A stretch of 64,000 bases of DNA, taken from the NCBI GenBank assembly GCA_028284625.1, contig JANQRH010000028.1, forward strand, positions 62,001-126,000. Direction: 5' to 3'. This document shows, one piece after another, positions 44,690-52,681 of this stretch. The stretch comes from Afifellaceae bacterium (GTDB lineage: Bacteria; Pseudomonadota; Alphaproteobacteria; Rhizobiales; Afifellaceae). Position 1 is the stretch's first letter; each line of letters starts with the position of its first letter. The notes beneath the pieces are model-generated. The model saw only the letters and a list, made by a program, of their open reading frames with translations. It searched no databases and was not told the origin of the DNA. The translations under genes were made by a program, and so were the position numbers.

Positions 44690-45711
44690 GCCGGCCTCTG
44701 CGAATGTCGGATGCGCGGATTGATGAAGGCGATCAGCAGGTCGACGATGATGTTCATGATAAGGAACGTCGCCGAGATGATCAGCACCGTGCCGACGATG
44801 GCGTTCAGGTCTTTGCGCAGAATGACCGCGACGCCGTAGCGCGACAGGCCGGGCCATGCGAACACGGCTTCGACAAGAAACGCATTGCCGAGCATGGCCG
44901 CGAAGTCGAGGCCGATGATGGTGAGCGCCGGGATGAGCGAGGGGCGGAAGGCGAAGCGATTGGCGATGCGGCGGTCGGGAAAGCCATAGGACCGCGCCAT
45001 CTCGATATAGGGCTTGTCGTAGGTCTCCACCATGTTGGCGCGGGTGAGGCGGGCCGCTTGGCCGATCCCCGATACCGCGAGCGCAAAGGCGGGCAGGACG
45101 ATGTGCCATGCGGCGTCGCCGAAGGCGGCGACATTGCCGGCGATGAGCGTGTCGATGAGAAGGAAGCCGGTGACCGCCTCAATGGAATAGATGTCGGATA
45201 TGCGTCCGGCGATCGGAAAGATCGGCAGAAAAAACGCGAACAGCAGCATCAGGATCACGGCCCAGACGAAGCTCGGCGCGGACACGCCGAGCAACGAGAC
45301 GAGCCGCACCAGATTGTCGGGCCATCGTCCACGGTAGCGTGCCGAGATGATCCCCAGAGGCAGGCCGATGCCGATCATCATGATGCCGGCGGCGAGCACC
45401 AGTTCCAGCGTCGCGGGCAGGAACTGGGCAATGTCGGCAATGACCGGGCGGTTCGTATAAAGCGATACGCCAAGGTCGCCGCGCAGCAGATCGGCGACGA
45501 AGAAGCCGTATTGAACGACGATCGACTGATCGAGGTGCAGCGCCTGGCGCAGGTTCTCGACCTGCTCCGGTGTGGCGTTCGGCCCAAGCGCGATGCGAGC
45601 CGGATCGCCGGGAATGATCCGGGCAATCGCGAAGATCAGCATGGACACGCCGACCAGCACGATCAGCGACATGCCCAGCCGGTGGGCCAAGAGGCGGACG
45701 ACGGGCGACAT
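44686..45711 (-). CDS. Peptide ABC transporter permease (DppB-like)
   Basis: A 341-residue permease with six helices. The OppB_TM_N segment RLGMSLIVLVGVSMLIFAIARIIPGDPARIALG opens the protein (first 20 residues of it are the family signature region), and the EAA loop is RSYGFPDRRIANRFAFR. It follows dppA after 111 bp that contain two stem-loops. Confidence 0.92.
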   Translation of the reverse strand: MSPVVRLLAHRLGMSLIVLVGVSMLIFAIARIIPGDPARIALGPNATPEQVENLRQALHLDQSIVVQYGFFVADLLRGDLGVSLYTNRPVIADIAQFLPATLELVLAAGIMMIGIGLPLGIISARYRGRWPDNLVRLVSLLGVSAPSFVWAVILMLLFAFFLPIFPIAGRISDIYSIEAVTGFLLIDTLIAGNVAAFGDAAWHIVLPAFALAVSGIGQAARLTRANMVETYDKPYIEMARSYGFPDRRIANRFAFRPSLIPALTIIGLDFAAMLGNAFLVEAVFAWPGLSRYGVAVILRKDLNAIVGTVLIISATFLIMNIIVDLLIAFINPRIRHSQRPA

Positions 45712-45733
45712 GGCTCTCAGTTTTGCCCGGTCA

Positions 45734-45758
45734 GCGGGCCGCCGGAAGAGCGGCCCGC
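45734..45758 (-). terminator. GC-rich stem-loop just upstream of dppB
   Basis: GCGGGCCGC and GCGGCCCGC form a perfect 9-bp stem with a 7-base loop, 22 bases before the dppB start. It is the second of two tandem hairpins in the dppA-dppB gap. No U-run follows. Confidence 0.6.
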
Positions 45759-45769
45759 GAGGGGAGGCG

Positions 45770-45802
45770 GTCGTCAGGTGCTTGGTGTTGGCACCGGACG
45801 AC
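45770..45802 (-). terminator. Stem-loop just downstream of dppA
   Basis: GTCGTC/GACGAC, an A-G mismatch, then GGTGC/GCACC, around a 9-base loop, 20 bases past the dppA stop. With the next hairpin it is likely to stabilise dppA mRNA and lower permease synthesis. Confidence 0.5.
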
Positions 45803-45822
45803 CGATGCTCCGGTGTTGCGAC

Positions 45823-47421
45823 CTACTCGGTCATCTCCATCAGACGGAACGAGAAGCCCATGCCGTCCAGTCCGAAAGCCTTTTCCGGATCGGAGAGGGC
45901 CGGGACGCGGACGCGGTTGCTCGCGGCGAAGACGGAGTTGCGGTCGTAGCCGTAGATCGACGGCGCGATCTCCATCAGCCGAGCGTTGAGCGCGGCATAG
46001 GCGGCCTCGCGGTCCGCGTCGCTGGTCGAAGTCTTGCCGGCATCGAGATGCTTATCGACCTCCGCGTCATTCAGATATTCCGGCGACTGCCAGGTGCCAG
46101 CGGCGCTGGAATGATACTGGCCATAAAGCAGCGTATCGGGATCGCCAGTGACGGCGTTGACGAAAAGCTGCGAAATGTGCGGCGTGTTCTCAGGCTTGGA
46201 GACCTGCTCGGAGAACAGGGCCCACGGTAGCTTCTTGATCTCCGACTTGATGCCGAGCTCGGCGAAGTTGGCCTGCATCAACAGCGCGAAGCGCTCCTCC
46301 AGCGGAACTTCGGCGATCCAGGAGAGCTCTAGCGTGAAGTCGTCCGGGCTGTGCTGGCAATCGGCAAGGTGCTGCTTGGCCGCGTCCATGTCGCGCGCGA
46401 GGATCGCATCGGCGGGATTGGCCCCGAACATGCCGACCGGAATGCCGCCGGTCGACGGGCTTCCCTGCGAAATCTCGTCGGTGATGGCGATCATCTTGAT
46501 GGCGGCCTCATAGTCAAAGGCCTTCGACAAAGCGAGGCGACAATTGACGTCGTCCATCGGCGGCTTGGTCGTGTTCATCTTCACGTAGAAGGCACCGGTG
46601 CCCGATTCCGACAGCAACTGCGCGCCGTCGGCGGCAAGCGCCTTGATCACCTCAGGCGGTAGCCATTGTGAGGAGATGTCGTGCTCCTCCTGTGCGATCA
46701 GCGTGCGCACGGTTGCCGCTTCCAGACCATAGCGCAGACGCACCGTATCCGGCGCCACATCGGCAACGCCGAGGAAGTAGTCCGCGTTCTTCTCCATCAC
46801 GGTCTCTTCCTGCGGATTGTGCGACGTCACCTTGTAGGCGCCCGTGCCGGCTCCGTTGGCGGAAAGATAGGCCTGGCCCCAATCCTTCATGTCGCCGTCG
46901 CCGTCGCCGAGATTGGCCATGATTGTTGCCTTGTCGACGATTGGAAGGCGCACGAGCGACGCGACAAAAGCCGCTGAGGGCTGCGACAGATTGAACTTGA
47001 CCGTGTTGGCGTCCACGGCCTCCGCACTTTCGACAATGCCGAACAGATAAGAGAGGCCCTGGCCGAGCGTCTTCATGCGGTCGAGGGAGAAGACCACATC
47101 GTCGGCCGTCATCGTGTTGCCGGACTGGAACTTGACGTCGGTACGCAGTGTGAAGGTGTAGCTGTTGCCGTCGCTCTCCCAGCTTTCCGCCAAATGCGGC
47201 ACGTGACCGGGGCCGCCTTGCTTGGGCAGCACCAGCGTGTCGTAGACGTTGAACATCAGGATGGAATCGGCGTAGTCGGACGCCTTGCCCGGATCGAGTT
47301 CGCCGACGGCCACCTCATCGAGCCGCAAGACTCCGCCAGCCGATGCGTCCGTCGGGAGGACGGCGCTGAGTGCCGTCGCCGACAAGGCCGCCGCGGCGAC
47401 TGTCGTGAAGATACTTCTCAT
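45823..47421 (-). CDS. Peptide ABC transporter substrate-binding protein (family 5, DppA/OppA-like)
   Basis: A 532-residue extracytoplasmic binding protein. The signal peptide spans residues 1 to about 28 (ending DASA). Family-5 motifs are HLAESWESDGNSYTFTLR near residue 75, VKFQSGNTMTADDVVFSLDRM just after, and a closing domain in which FALLMQANFAELGIKSEI is typical. It delivers peptides, opines or similar amides to DppBCDF. It starts 29 bp after the XRE-cupin gene, so the regulator and the transporter share a transcript. Confidence 0.92.
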   Translation of the reverse strand: MRSIFTTVAAAALSATALSAVLPTDASAGGVLRLDEVAVGELDPGKASDYADSILMFNVYDTLVLPKQGGPGHVPHLAESWESDGNSYTFTLRTDVKFQSGNTMTADDVVFSLDRMKTLGQGLSYLFGIVESAEAVDANTVKFNLSQPSAAFVASLVRLPIVDKATIMANLGDGDGDMKDWGQAYLSANGAGTGAYKVTSHNPQEETVMEKNADYFLGVADVAPDTVRLRYGLEAATVRTLIAQEEHDISSQWLPPEVIKALAADGAQLLSESGTGAFYVKMNTTKPPMDDVNCRLALSKAFDYEAAIKMIAITDEISQGSPSTGGIPVGMFGANPADAILARDMDAAKQHLADCQHSPDDFTLELSWIAEVPLEERFALLMQANFAELGIKSEIKKLPWALFSEQVSKPENTPHISQLFVNAVTGDPDTLLYGQYHSSAAGTWQSPEYLNDAEVDKHLDAGKTSTSDADREAAYAALNARLMEIAPSIYGYDRNSVFAASNRVRVPALSDPEKAFGLDGMGFSFRLMEMTE

Positions 47422-47450
47422 AGCTCAACTCCCTGTTTGATATCTGCCGG

Positions 47451-48098
47451 TTACTTTGGTGAATTGCCCGCACCGCGTTGCCGCGCGCGGTCGGTCTCGT
47501 CCTCGCCGAACACATCCATCGTGCCCGCCCATAAAATGGTCGCCGGTCGGTCGGAATGGTTCCAGGTGGAATGGACCTTAGTTGAGGGGAAGTGGATGGA
47601 ATCGCCCGCCTGCAGGACGGAGCGTTCCCCATCGACCTCAACGGTCACGGCCCCCTCAAGCACGAACATCATCTCCTCGCCGTCATGGGCGATGGGCTCG
47701 CTGCGATGGCCGGGCGGTTCATGCATGATGACGCTGCGCAGGACGCTTCCGGGAAACGAGGAGGAGATGCGCTCATAAGCGAGCGCGCTTTCGCTGATGG
47801 CGTAAACCGGCCGTTCATTGCGGCGTGTCTGAGGGACGCGCGCCGGCGGCTGCACCAGGAATTCCGAGACATGAAGGCCGAGCACGCGTGACACGGAGAC
47901 TAAGGATGACAGCGATGGGGATGTGATGCCGCGCTCGATCTGGGAGATGAAGCCGACCGACAATCCCGCCTGGTCGGCGACCTGCTGCATCGTCAGCCCG
48001 ATGTCCTTGCGACGCGCACGCAGGCGTTCGCCCAGGAGATGCATTTCACCTGTGTCATCGACGGGCGCGGCCTGGCTCAACGACACCTCACAAGCCAT
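47451..48098 (-). CDS. XRE-type regulator with C-terminal cupin domain
   Basis: A 215-residue regulator. An N-terminal helix-turn-helix at about residues 22-80 (LRARRKDIGLTMQQVADQAG, VGFISQIERG) is joined to a cupin effector domain at about 115-195 (HEPPGHRSEPIAHDGEEMMFVLEG). PuuR-like members repress amine or amino-acid catabolic operons and are relieved by the substrate. A TTTTAG-N5-CTAAAA inverted repeat lies immediately upstream of its start codon. As first gene of the 13-gene operon it probably autoregulates the whole unit. Confidence 0.9.
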   Translation of the reverse strand: MACEVSLSQAAPVDDTGEMHLLGERLRARRKDIGLTMQQVADQAGLSVGFISQIERGITSPSLSSLVSVSRVLGLHVSEFLVQPPARVPQTRRNERPVYAISESALAYERISSSFPGSVLRSVIMHEPPGHRSEPIAHDGEEMMFVLEGAVTVEVDGERSVLQAGDSIHFPSTKVHSTWNHSDRPATILWAGTMDVFGEDETDRARQRGAGNSPK

Positions 48099-48100
48099 GA

Positions 48101-48117
48101 TTTTAGTACTGCTAAAA
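48101..48117 (-). promoter_or_regulatory. Probable operator of the XRE-cupin regulator
   Basis: TTTTAGTACTGCTAAAA: a 6-base inverted repeat with 5-base spacer, starting 3 bases before the regulator's ATG. A further CTAAAA half site lies at 48162-48167, about five helical turns upstream. A consensus TTGACA lies between them (48145-48140 on the leftward strand). Binding here would block the promoter. Confidence 0.6.
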
Positions 48118-48139
48118 CAGTGCGTTGACGCGCAGGGAA

Positions 48140-48145
48140 TGTCAA
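48140..48145 (-). promoter_or_regulatory. Candidate -35 box of the 13-gene operon
   Basis: Leftward TTGACA, a perfect sigma-70 -35 hexamer. About 17 bases on, the -10 region falls at the edge of the TTTTAG operator, where no good TATAAT match is seen. The promoter call is therefore tentative. Confidence 0.4.
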
Positions 48146-48221
48146 CGACGTCTTGGCCCGGCTAAAACCATGCCAAATGCGGGCAGTTGGCCGACAGCGC
48201 GCCGGAAAAGCGCAGCTTCAT

Positions 48222-49001
48222 TCAGCGCTCCGTTGCGGTGGGCATGTTGCCGAAGCCCAGGAGTCGTTGGCCGGAATCGATGACCAGGGTGTGGCCCGTG
48301 ACGTGCCGCGCGCCGATCAGATAAAGCACGCCGGCTGCGATATCGTCCGTGCCGAGACCCTCGCCGAGCGGTGTCAGTTTCTGGCGGCTTCGGAACGTCG
48401 TCTCGCTCTGCCCGCTCGGCAGGACAAGCCCGGGCGCGATCGCATTGACGGTGATCCCCTTGGGCGCAAGCGATGTGGCGGCGAGCCTTGTGGCGCCTTC
48501 CAGCCCGAACTTGCCGCAGAAGTAACTAAAACGCTCCGGCGATGCAGAGGTCATCTGAGTGTCGAGCAGATTGATAATGGCGGCGGGTGCGGGGAGGGGA
48601 TCTTGGCGCGCGAAGACCTGCATCAGGAAGACGGGTGCTGCAAGGTTCACGTTGATCAGTCGTGACCAGCTTTCAGCGTCGAGGTCGTGGAGATTGTCCT
48701 TGTCGAACAAGGACGCGGAGTTGACGAGAACGTTGACCGGCCCAAGCGCGTCGCGCGTGCGCTCAATCAGGTTGCCGCTCGTTTCCGCCGTCGTGAGATC
48801 AAAGCGCAGGGTCGCCGCACGCCGACCCAGATCGGCGATCTTTTGGGCGGTTTCGTCGGCGCCCTTTGCCGAACTGTTGTAATGCACGGCCACGTCGTAG
48901 CCCTGCTCGGCGAGCCCGATTGCAATGGCGCGCCCGATGCGTTGCCCCGCGCCGGTCACCAGCGCCACGCCCGCGCCGTTAGTGCTTGGCGGGTTCGTCA
49001 T
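48222..49001 (-). CDS. Short-chain reductase, FolM/PTR1-like (pteridine reductase-type)
   Basis: A 259-residue SDR. The cofactor motif is TGAGQRIGRA, matching the TGx3RxG variant of pteridine reductases (PTR1, FolM) rather than the usual TGxxxGxG. The catalytic Tyr and Lys are in SYFCGKFG, and NAIAPGLVLPS follows. FolM reduces dihydromonapterin and dihydrofolate; PTR1 reduces biopterin and folates. It begins on the last base of the folP-like stop (TGATG). Its place after FolB, FolK and a dihydropteroate-synthase-like protein supports a pterin substrate. Confidence 0.82.
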   Translation of the reverse strand: MTNPPSTNGAGVALVTGAGQRIGRAIAIGLAEQGYDVAVHYNSSAKGADETAQKIADLGRRAATLRFDLTTAETSGNLIERTRDALGPVNVLVNSASLFDKDNLHDLDAESWSRLINVNLAAPVFLMQVFARQDPLPAPAAIINLLDTQMTSASPERFSYFCGKFGLEGATRLAATSLAPKGITVNAIAPGLVLPSGQSETTFRSRQKLTPLGEGLGTDDIAAGVLYLIGARHVTGHTLVIDSGQRLLGFGNMPTATER

Positions 49002-49885
49002 CAGCACATCTCAAGCAGGTTGAGTACGGGTTGGACGCGCGCGGCCTCATGGCTGCGCAAGAGGTTCGCCTTGGCAAGCAAAGCAAGCGTTGCCATCGCG
49101 GTTTCCGCGCAGCGCACCTCGTCCTGGAACAGATAGACCGACGAGGGCATCGTGACACAGACCGGCCAGCCGAGCACACGGAACCGGAAGGATTGCAGCA
49201 GGCTTTCGGTCTGATAGCGCACGCGCTCCGGCCCGTCGGGGAGATTGAGCGCAAAGCCGAAACCGGGATCGACCCAGATGCGCTCAATCCCGGCTTCGGT
49301 CGCAATGGCCAGCCGCTCGCGGAAAAATGCCATCTGCTGGTCGATGATCGCGTCCGCGCCGGGGAGCCTGTCGATGGAACGCGCCGTCTCGCCGGGCGTA
49401 TAGCAGAGGATCAGGCCGGCCTCATGCCGCGCGATCGCTTCGTAGAACGCCGGGTCGTCGATGCGTCCCGTGAGGTTGATGATACCGGCCCCGGCTTCAA
49501 GCGCGGCAGCGGCGACGGGCGCGTGATAGGTCTCGGCGGAGACCAGAATCCCGTCATCGGCCAACGCCTTCACGACCGGGACAAGCGTTGCGATCTGATG
49601 GTCAATGTCGACCCGGTCCGCCGCCTCGCCGGTCGATTCCGCGCCGACATCGATGATCGCGGCACCCTCGATCGTCATGCGTCGGCCGCGATAGAGCGCG
49701 GACTCGACATTGTGGCAGATGCTCTCGCGATAGGAGGAATCGCGCGAGAGGTTGATGACGCCGAGCTGGTAGGGCTTGTCGTCAAAGCGCCGGCCGAAGT
49801 TCGGAAAGGCGAAGCTCTTCACGGGATGGCGAAGAGCGTTCTGATGCGCCGTCCACAGCGGCAGCAATCGGTCCGGCGTGATCAT
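49001..49885 (-). CDS. Divergent dihydropteroate synthase-like protein
   Basis: A 294-residue TIM barrel related to FolP. Conserved: Asn45 in GVINLSRDS, the GAESTGE loop (81-87), Asn137 in IINLTG, Asp206 in VDPGFGF, and Arg277/His279 in LLRSHE. Changed: the Arg after EST in E. coli FolP is Gly86, the Asp of SVDT is Glu119, and the SRK loop that holds the pterin lysine is SSV (248-250). Normal catalysis is therefore doubtful. It may make another pterin conjugate or act on a modified pterin. It overlaps folK by 4 bp. A canonical folP is presumably elsewhere in the genome. Confidence 0.8.
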   Translation of the reverse strand: MITPDRLLPLWTAHQNALRHPVKSFAFPNFGRRFDDKPYQLGVINLSRDSSYRESICHNVESALYRGRRMTIEGAAIIDVGAESTGEAADRVDIDHQIATLVPVVKALADDGILVSAETYHAPVAAAALEAGAGIINLTGRIDDPAFYEAIARHEAGLILCYTPGETARSIDRLPGADAIIDQQMAFFRERLAIATEAGIERIWVDPGFGFALNLPDGPERVRYQTESLLQSFRFRVLGWPVCVTMPSSVYLFQDEVRCAETAMATLALLAKANLLRSHEAARVQPVLNLLEMC

Positions 49886-50406
49886 GCGCGCTCCTCTCGC
49901 GGCTCGGTCCAGTCTGAGGCGACCCGACTCAGCTCGCCGGCTTCTTCGGGCAGCATGTCGAGATGCTGCTTCATCGTATAGCCCGTCCGAGGATGTTTGA
50001 GGTCGACGGCGAGATCACAGAGCGGCGCCATCACGAACCGGCGCTGATGCATCCGCGGATGCGGCAGCGTCAACTCGGCTTCATCGCTCACGATGTCGCC
50101 ATATAGCAGGAGATCGAGGTCCATTGTTCGCGGCCCCCAAGGGATCACGCGCTCCCGGCCGTGTTCGGCCTCGATGCGATGCAATGTGCGGAGCAGTTCT
50201 CCGGGCTTGAGCGTCGTTTCAATCTCCATTGCGGCATTGAGAAACGGGCCTTGATCCTCTGGGCCGCCGACGGGTGCTGTTTCGTAGAGTGCTGATACGG
50301 CGCTCACCGCGCAGCTCGGTTCTTTGCCGATCGCCGTCACCGCGTCCTTCATGTGCTGAAGCCGGTCGCCGAGATTCGATCCAAGGGCAACGAAGCATCT
50401 AACCAT
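49882..50406 (-). CDS. folK: 6-hydroxymethyl-7,8-dihydropterin pyrophosphokinase (FolK)
   Basis: A 174-residue HPPK. Motifs in order: VALGSNLGDRLQHMK at the N-terminus, ALYETAPVGGPEDQGPFLNA near residue 45, the LHRIEAEHGRERV segment, and PRTMDLDLLLYGD holding the catalytic aspartates. The HPRMHQRRFVMAPL loop that closes over ATP is present. It pyrophosphorylates hydroxymethyl-dihydropterin. It overlaps folB by 8 bp and the folP-like gene by 4 bp. Confidence 0.93.
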   Translation of the reverse strand: MVRCFVALGSNLGDRLQHMKDAVTAIGKEPSCAVSAVSALYETAPVGGPEDQGPFLNAAMEIETTLKPGELLRTLHRIEAEHGRERVIPWGPRTMDLDLLLYGDIVSDEAELTLPHPRMHQRRFVMAPLCDLAVDLKHPRTGYTMKQHLDMLPEEAGELSRVASDWTEPREERA

Positions 50407-50824
50407 GGTCGCGGCGGCGATGGATCACGACGCCGACGCCATCGGCATTGTCGAAGATGTCGGGTTTTTGAACGGTCACTTTGACGGCTGCGACCAAAGT
50501 GTTGGAGAGCACGAACGCAGCAACGGATTCCGCCAGGGTTTCGAGGAGCTCGACGTGCTCGTCCGATGCGGCGAGCGCCTCAATGTGCTGAACGATATCG
50601 GCGTAGGACACATAGGTTCCGGTCGAGCGGACGATCTCCGCATATCCGGAAACGGTCTCCGCTTCGACATCGAAGACGACGGTCTGTCGCGCCGATCGTT
50701 CAAATTCGTGCACACCCACAAAGGCCTGCACACGAAGCCCGCGGATGATGATGCGGTCGGGTTCGCCTTCAATGAGCTCCGGCGAGACGATTGCCGGCTG
50801 AGCGGCGTCGGGATCATTTTTCAC
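50399..50824 (-). CDS. folB: Dihydroneopterin aldolase (FolB)
   Basis: A 141-residue FolB fold. The VQAFVGVHEFERSARQTVVF segment near residue 32 and the Lys in VKVTVQKPDIF near residue 117 are the family's pterin and catalytic sites. A conserved Glu lies in VELLETLAES. It splits dihydroneopterin to hydroxymethyl-dihydropterin and glycolaldehyde, or epimerises it. GTG start at 50824. It carries about 20 extra N-terminal residues before the fold. Confidence 0.9.
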   Translation of the reverse strand: MKNDPDAAQPAIVSPELIEGEPDRIIIRGLRVQAFVGVHEFERSARQTVVFDVEAETVSGYAEIVRSTGTYVSYADIVQHIEALAASDEHVELLETLAESVAAFVLSNTLVAAVKVTVQKPDIFDNADGVGVVIHRRRDHG

Positions 50825-50860
50825 GGCGGCTTCGTGTGCCCAAGTGCGTGCGAGCGGCTC

Positions 50861-51268
50861 TTATCGTTCGGCCGATAGCTCCTTACCGCGCTTTTGGCTA
50901 CGGCCAACAAGGCCGGCCAACATCGGACGCGCGGGCAGGAAGAGCCGGTAGCCGAACTCAAGAAGAGCCATCATACCCGGAAATGCCGCAATCCGTGCAG
51001 CCCAGCGCCATTTCGGCAGCACGTCCCAGATGCTGACGAAAGCGGCGGCGCCCGAAACGAGTGCGCCGTTGGCGCGCCGGACGTGGAAGCGCGCCATCGC
51101 CGCTTCAACTGAAAGGCCACTTTCGAGCGCCTGGCCCGGCCGCGAGACGTCCTTGAAATCGAGCCGGTCGGCTCCTGTCTGCCTGCGATAGTGATCGATC
51201 TCGGCGCGGCACAGGGGGCAGGATCCGTCGAAATAGACGACGAGGCTTGGGCCTTTAGGCGACGCCAT
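50861..51268 (-). CDS. DCC-family thiol-disulfide oxidoreductase-like protein (DUF393)
   Basis: A 135-residue thioredoxin-like protein. The FDGSCPLCRAEIDHYR segment near residue 13 is the family's Cys-x2-Cys motif. A hydrophobic C-terminal half (WRWAARIAAFPGMMALLEFGYRL) may touch the membrane. The start at 51268 leaves 13 bp after the DUF3095 stop; ATG 51313 would overlap it by 32 bp and has only a weak ribosome site. The role is unknown. It lies between the DUF3095 gene and folB. Confidence 0.78.
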   Translation of the reverse strand: MASPKGPSLVVYFDGSCPLCRAEIDHYRRQTGADRLDFKDVSRPGQALESGLSVEAAMARFHVRRANGALVSGAAAFVSIWDVLPKWRWAARIAAFPGMMALLEFGYRLFLPARPMLAGLVGRSQKRGKELSAER

Positions 51269-51281
51269 CGCGGTCGGGGCC

Positions 51282-52427
51282 TCAGGTGTGTAGGGCTTTT
51301 GCCGCGCTTGCATATCCGCCGTCTGCGCCGTCGACGAAGTGCATGTGCTTGGAGCTTGTCACGACCGGCGCGACGCAGGTCACCAAGGCCTCGTCCTGAA
51401 CGTGAAGACCGTAGCGCAAGACGCCGGCATCGACCGCCTGGCCCAATACCGATTGAAGATGAGCGATCGTTGCATCGGAACAGTCGATGGTCATCAAGAG
51501 GCCATCGTCGTATTTCCGGAAGTCGGTGTTTCCGGCCATTTCGCGCTTATACCTGACCGGATCAAATCCGCCGATGCGCACGCGCGTCTTGAAAAGGAGC
51601 CATGCAATGGCCGTGTTGGCGATGAGCTGCAGGCGGCGCCGCGTCGCGCCGCCGCGCAGAGCGCGCGACTGCAGAGACAGGGATTGCCGCGGCCAGCGCA
51701 GGTCCGGCCCCTCCACCGGCACTGGGTTCAGGCCGTCGGCGCCCTCAAGATACGCCATTATCCGTGCCGCAACCTCGGTGAACTCCGCCTCCGACGCGTT
51801 CGGCGCTCGCTTCACGATCAGCGACACGATCTTGCCGTTCTTTGGCTGCACCGGACCCCACTGGCATGAGAGGCCGGTCAGATCGGGCATCTCATCGGGG
51901 GCGGCGTGGGGAAGCGCGAACAGCCCGCGTCTGAGGCGTTCGTCGATCCAATCGAGTCCGCCGCCGGTGAACATCGCATAGCGAACGTGATCCGACGCGC
52001 GCCAAAAGGCGACTTTCACATCGACACCGGCGTCGCGCACGTCTTTGACACGCGCAATGCCGACGCGCAGTTCAAGACCCAGGTCCTTCTTGGCCCATAT
52101 GCCGACGCGCGAAAGGGCATTTGCAGCTCTCTCGGCTTGGGCAGGCGGAACGGCAAATCGCGCGCCGTCGCCGGCGAATGCGAAGAGCGGAAGATCGCCG
52201 CCGAGCGCGTTGGCAACGCCACAGATCGTTGCGGCGCCGGCGAAGTTGACGGCTTTATAGTGACCGGCTGCGATCTTGCTTTTCGAATCGACGATGTCGG
52301 AGACGCCGACAAACCAATTGTCCGGTAAAGGCCTGTAGAGGGCCGCGTCAGCGACTTTCTCGAATTGGTCGAGCTCCGGGATCGAGTCTTCGAACGGAAC
52401 GTTGTTCCTTGCTTGCTTGGCGACCAT
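51282..52427 (-). CDS. DUF3095 protein (class III cyclase-like fold)
   Basis: About 381 residues of the DUF3095 family. Features are ALYRPLPDNWFVGVSDIVDS at residue 29 and the GHYKAVNFAGAATICGVANALGG segment, then FAFAGDGARFAVPPAQ. The paired Asp residues (D in SDIVDS, D in GDGA) match the metal-binding aspartates of adenylate/guanylate cyclases and GGDEF folds, so nucleotide cyclase or related activity is possible but unproven. ATG 52427 gives the usual N-terminus; ATG 52517 is an alternative. It is first in a leftward six-gene unit with the pterin genes. Confidence 0.82.
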   Translation of the reverse strand: MVAKQARNNVPFEDSIPELDQFEKVADAALYRPLPDNWFVGVSDIVDSKSKIAAGHYKAVNFAGAATICGVANALGGDLPLFAFAGDGARFAVPPAQAERAANALSRVGIWAKKDLGLELRVGIARVKDVRDAGVDVKVAFWRASDHVRYAMFTGGGLDWIDERLRRGLFALPHAAPDEMPDLTGLSCQWGPVQPKNGKIVSLIVKRAPNASEAEFTEVAARIMAYLEGADGLNPVPVEGPDLRWPRQSLSLQSRALRGGATRRRLQLIANTAIAWLLFKTRVRIGGFDPVRYKREMAGNTDFRKYDDGLLMTIDCSDATIAHLQSVLGQAVDAGVLRYGLHVQDEALVTCVAPVVTSSKHMHFVDGADGGYASAAKALHT

Positions 52428-52681
52428 GACAATTGTGTTTCGGCGGGCCTCGTTTTGGCGGGTATGCGCACCCGGCGAGGCGACTGAACTTTTGCCAGAT
52501 TGAGTGGGCGCATACATTTTTCGCCGTCAGCTCCGTTTTCGTGCTTCGATCAGGCACCGGAAGTGCCCGGTGTCTCTACGCTTACATACGCAGCCGAGGC
52601 CCCGGCGGATCACCGGCGGCAGGCGCGTCTGACGCATTGGCCGATATGGTTCCGGAGCGGTTGATCGACCTCTGAGCGGCC

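Noticed and set aside
44653..46230. A 525-codon rightward open frame opposite dppB and dppA
   Set aside because: Antisense artefact: charged, low-complexity translation without domains, lying over recognised ABC transporter genes.
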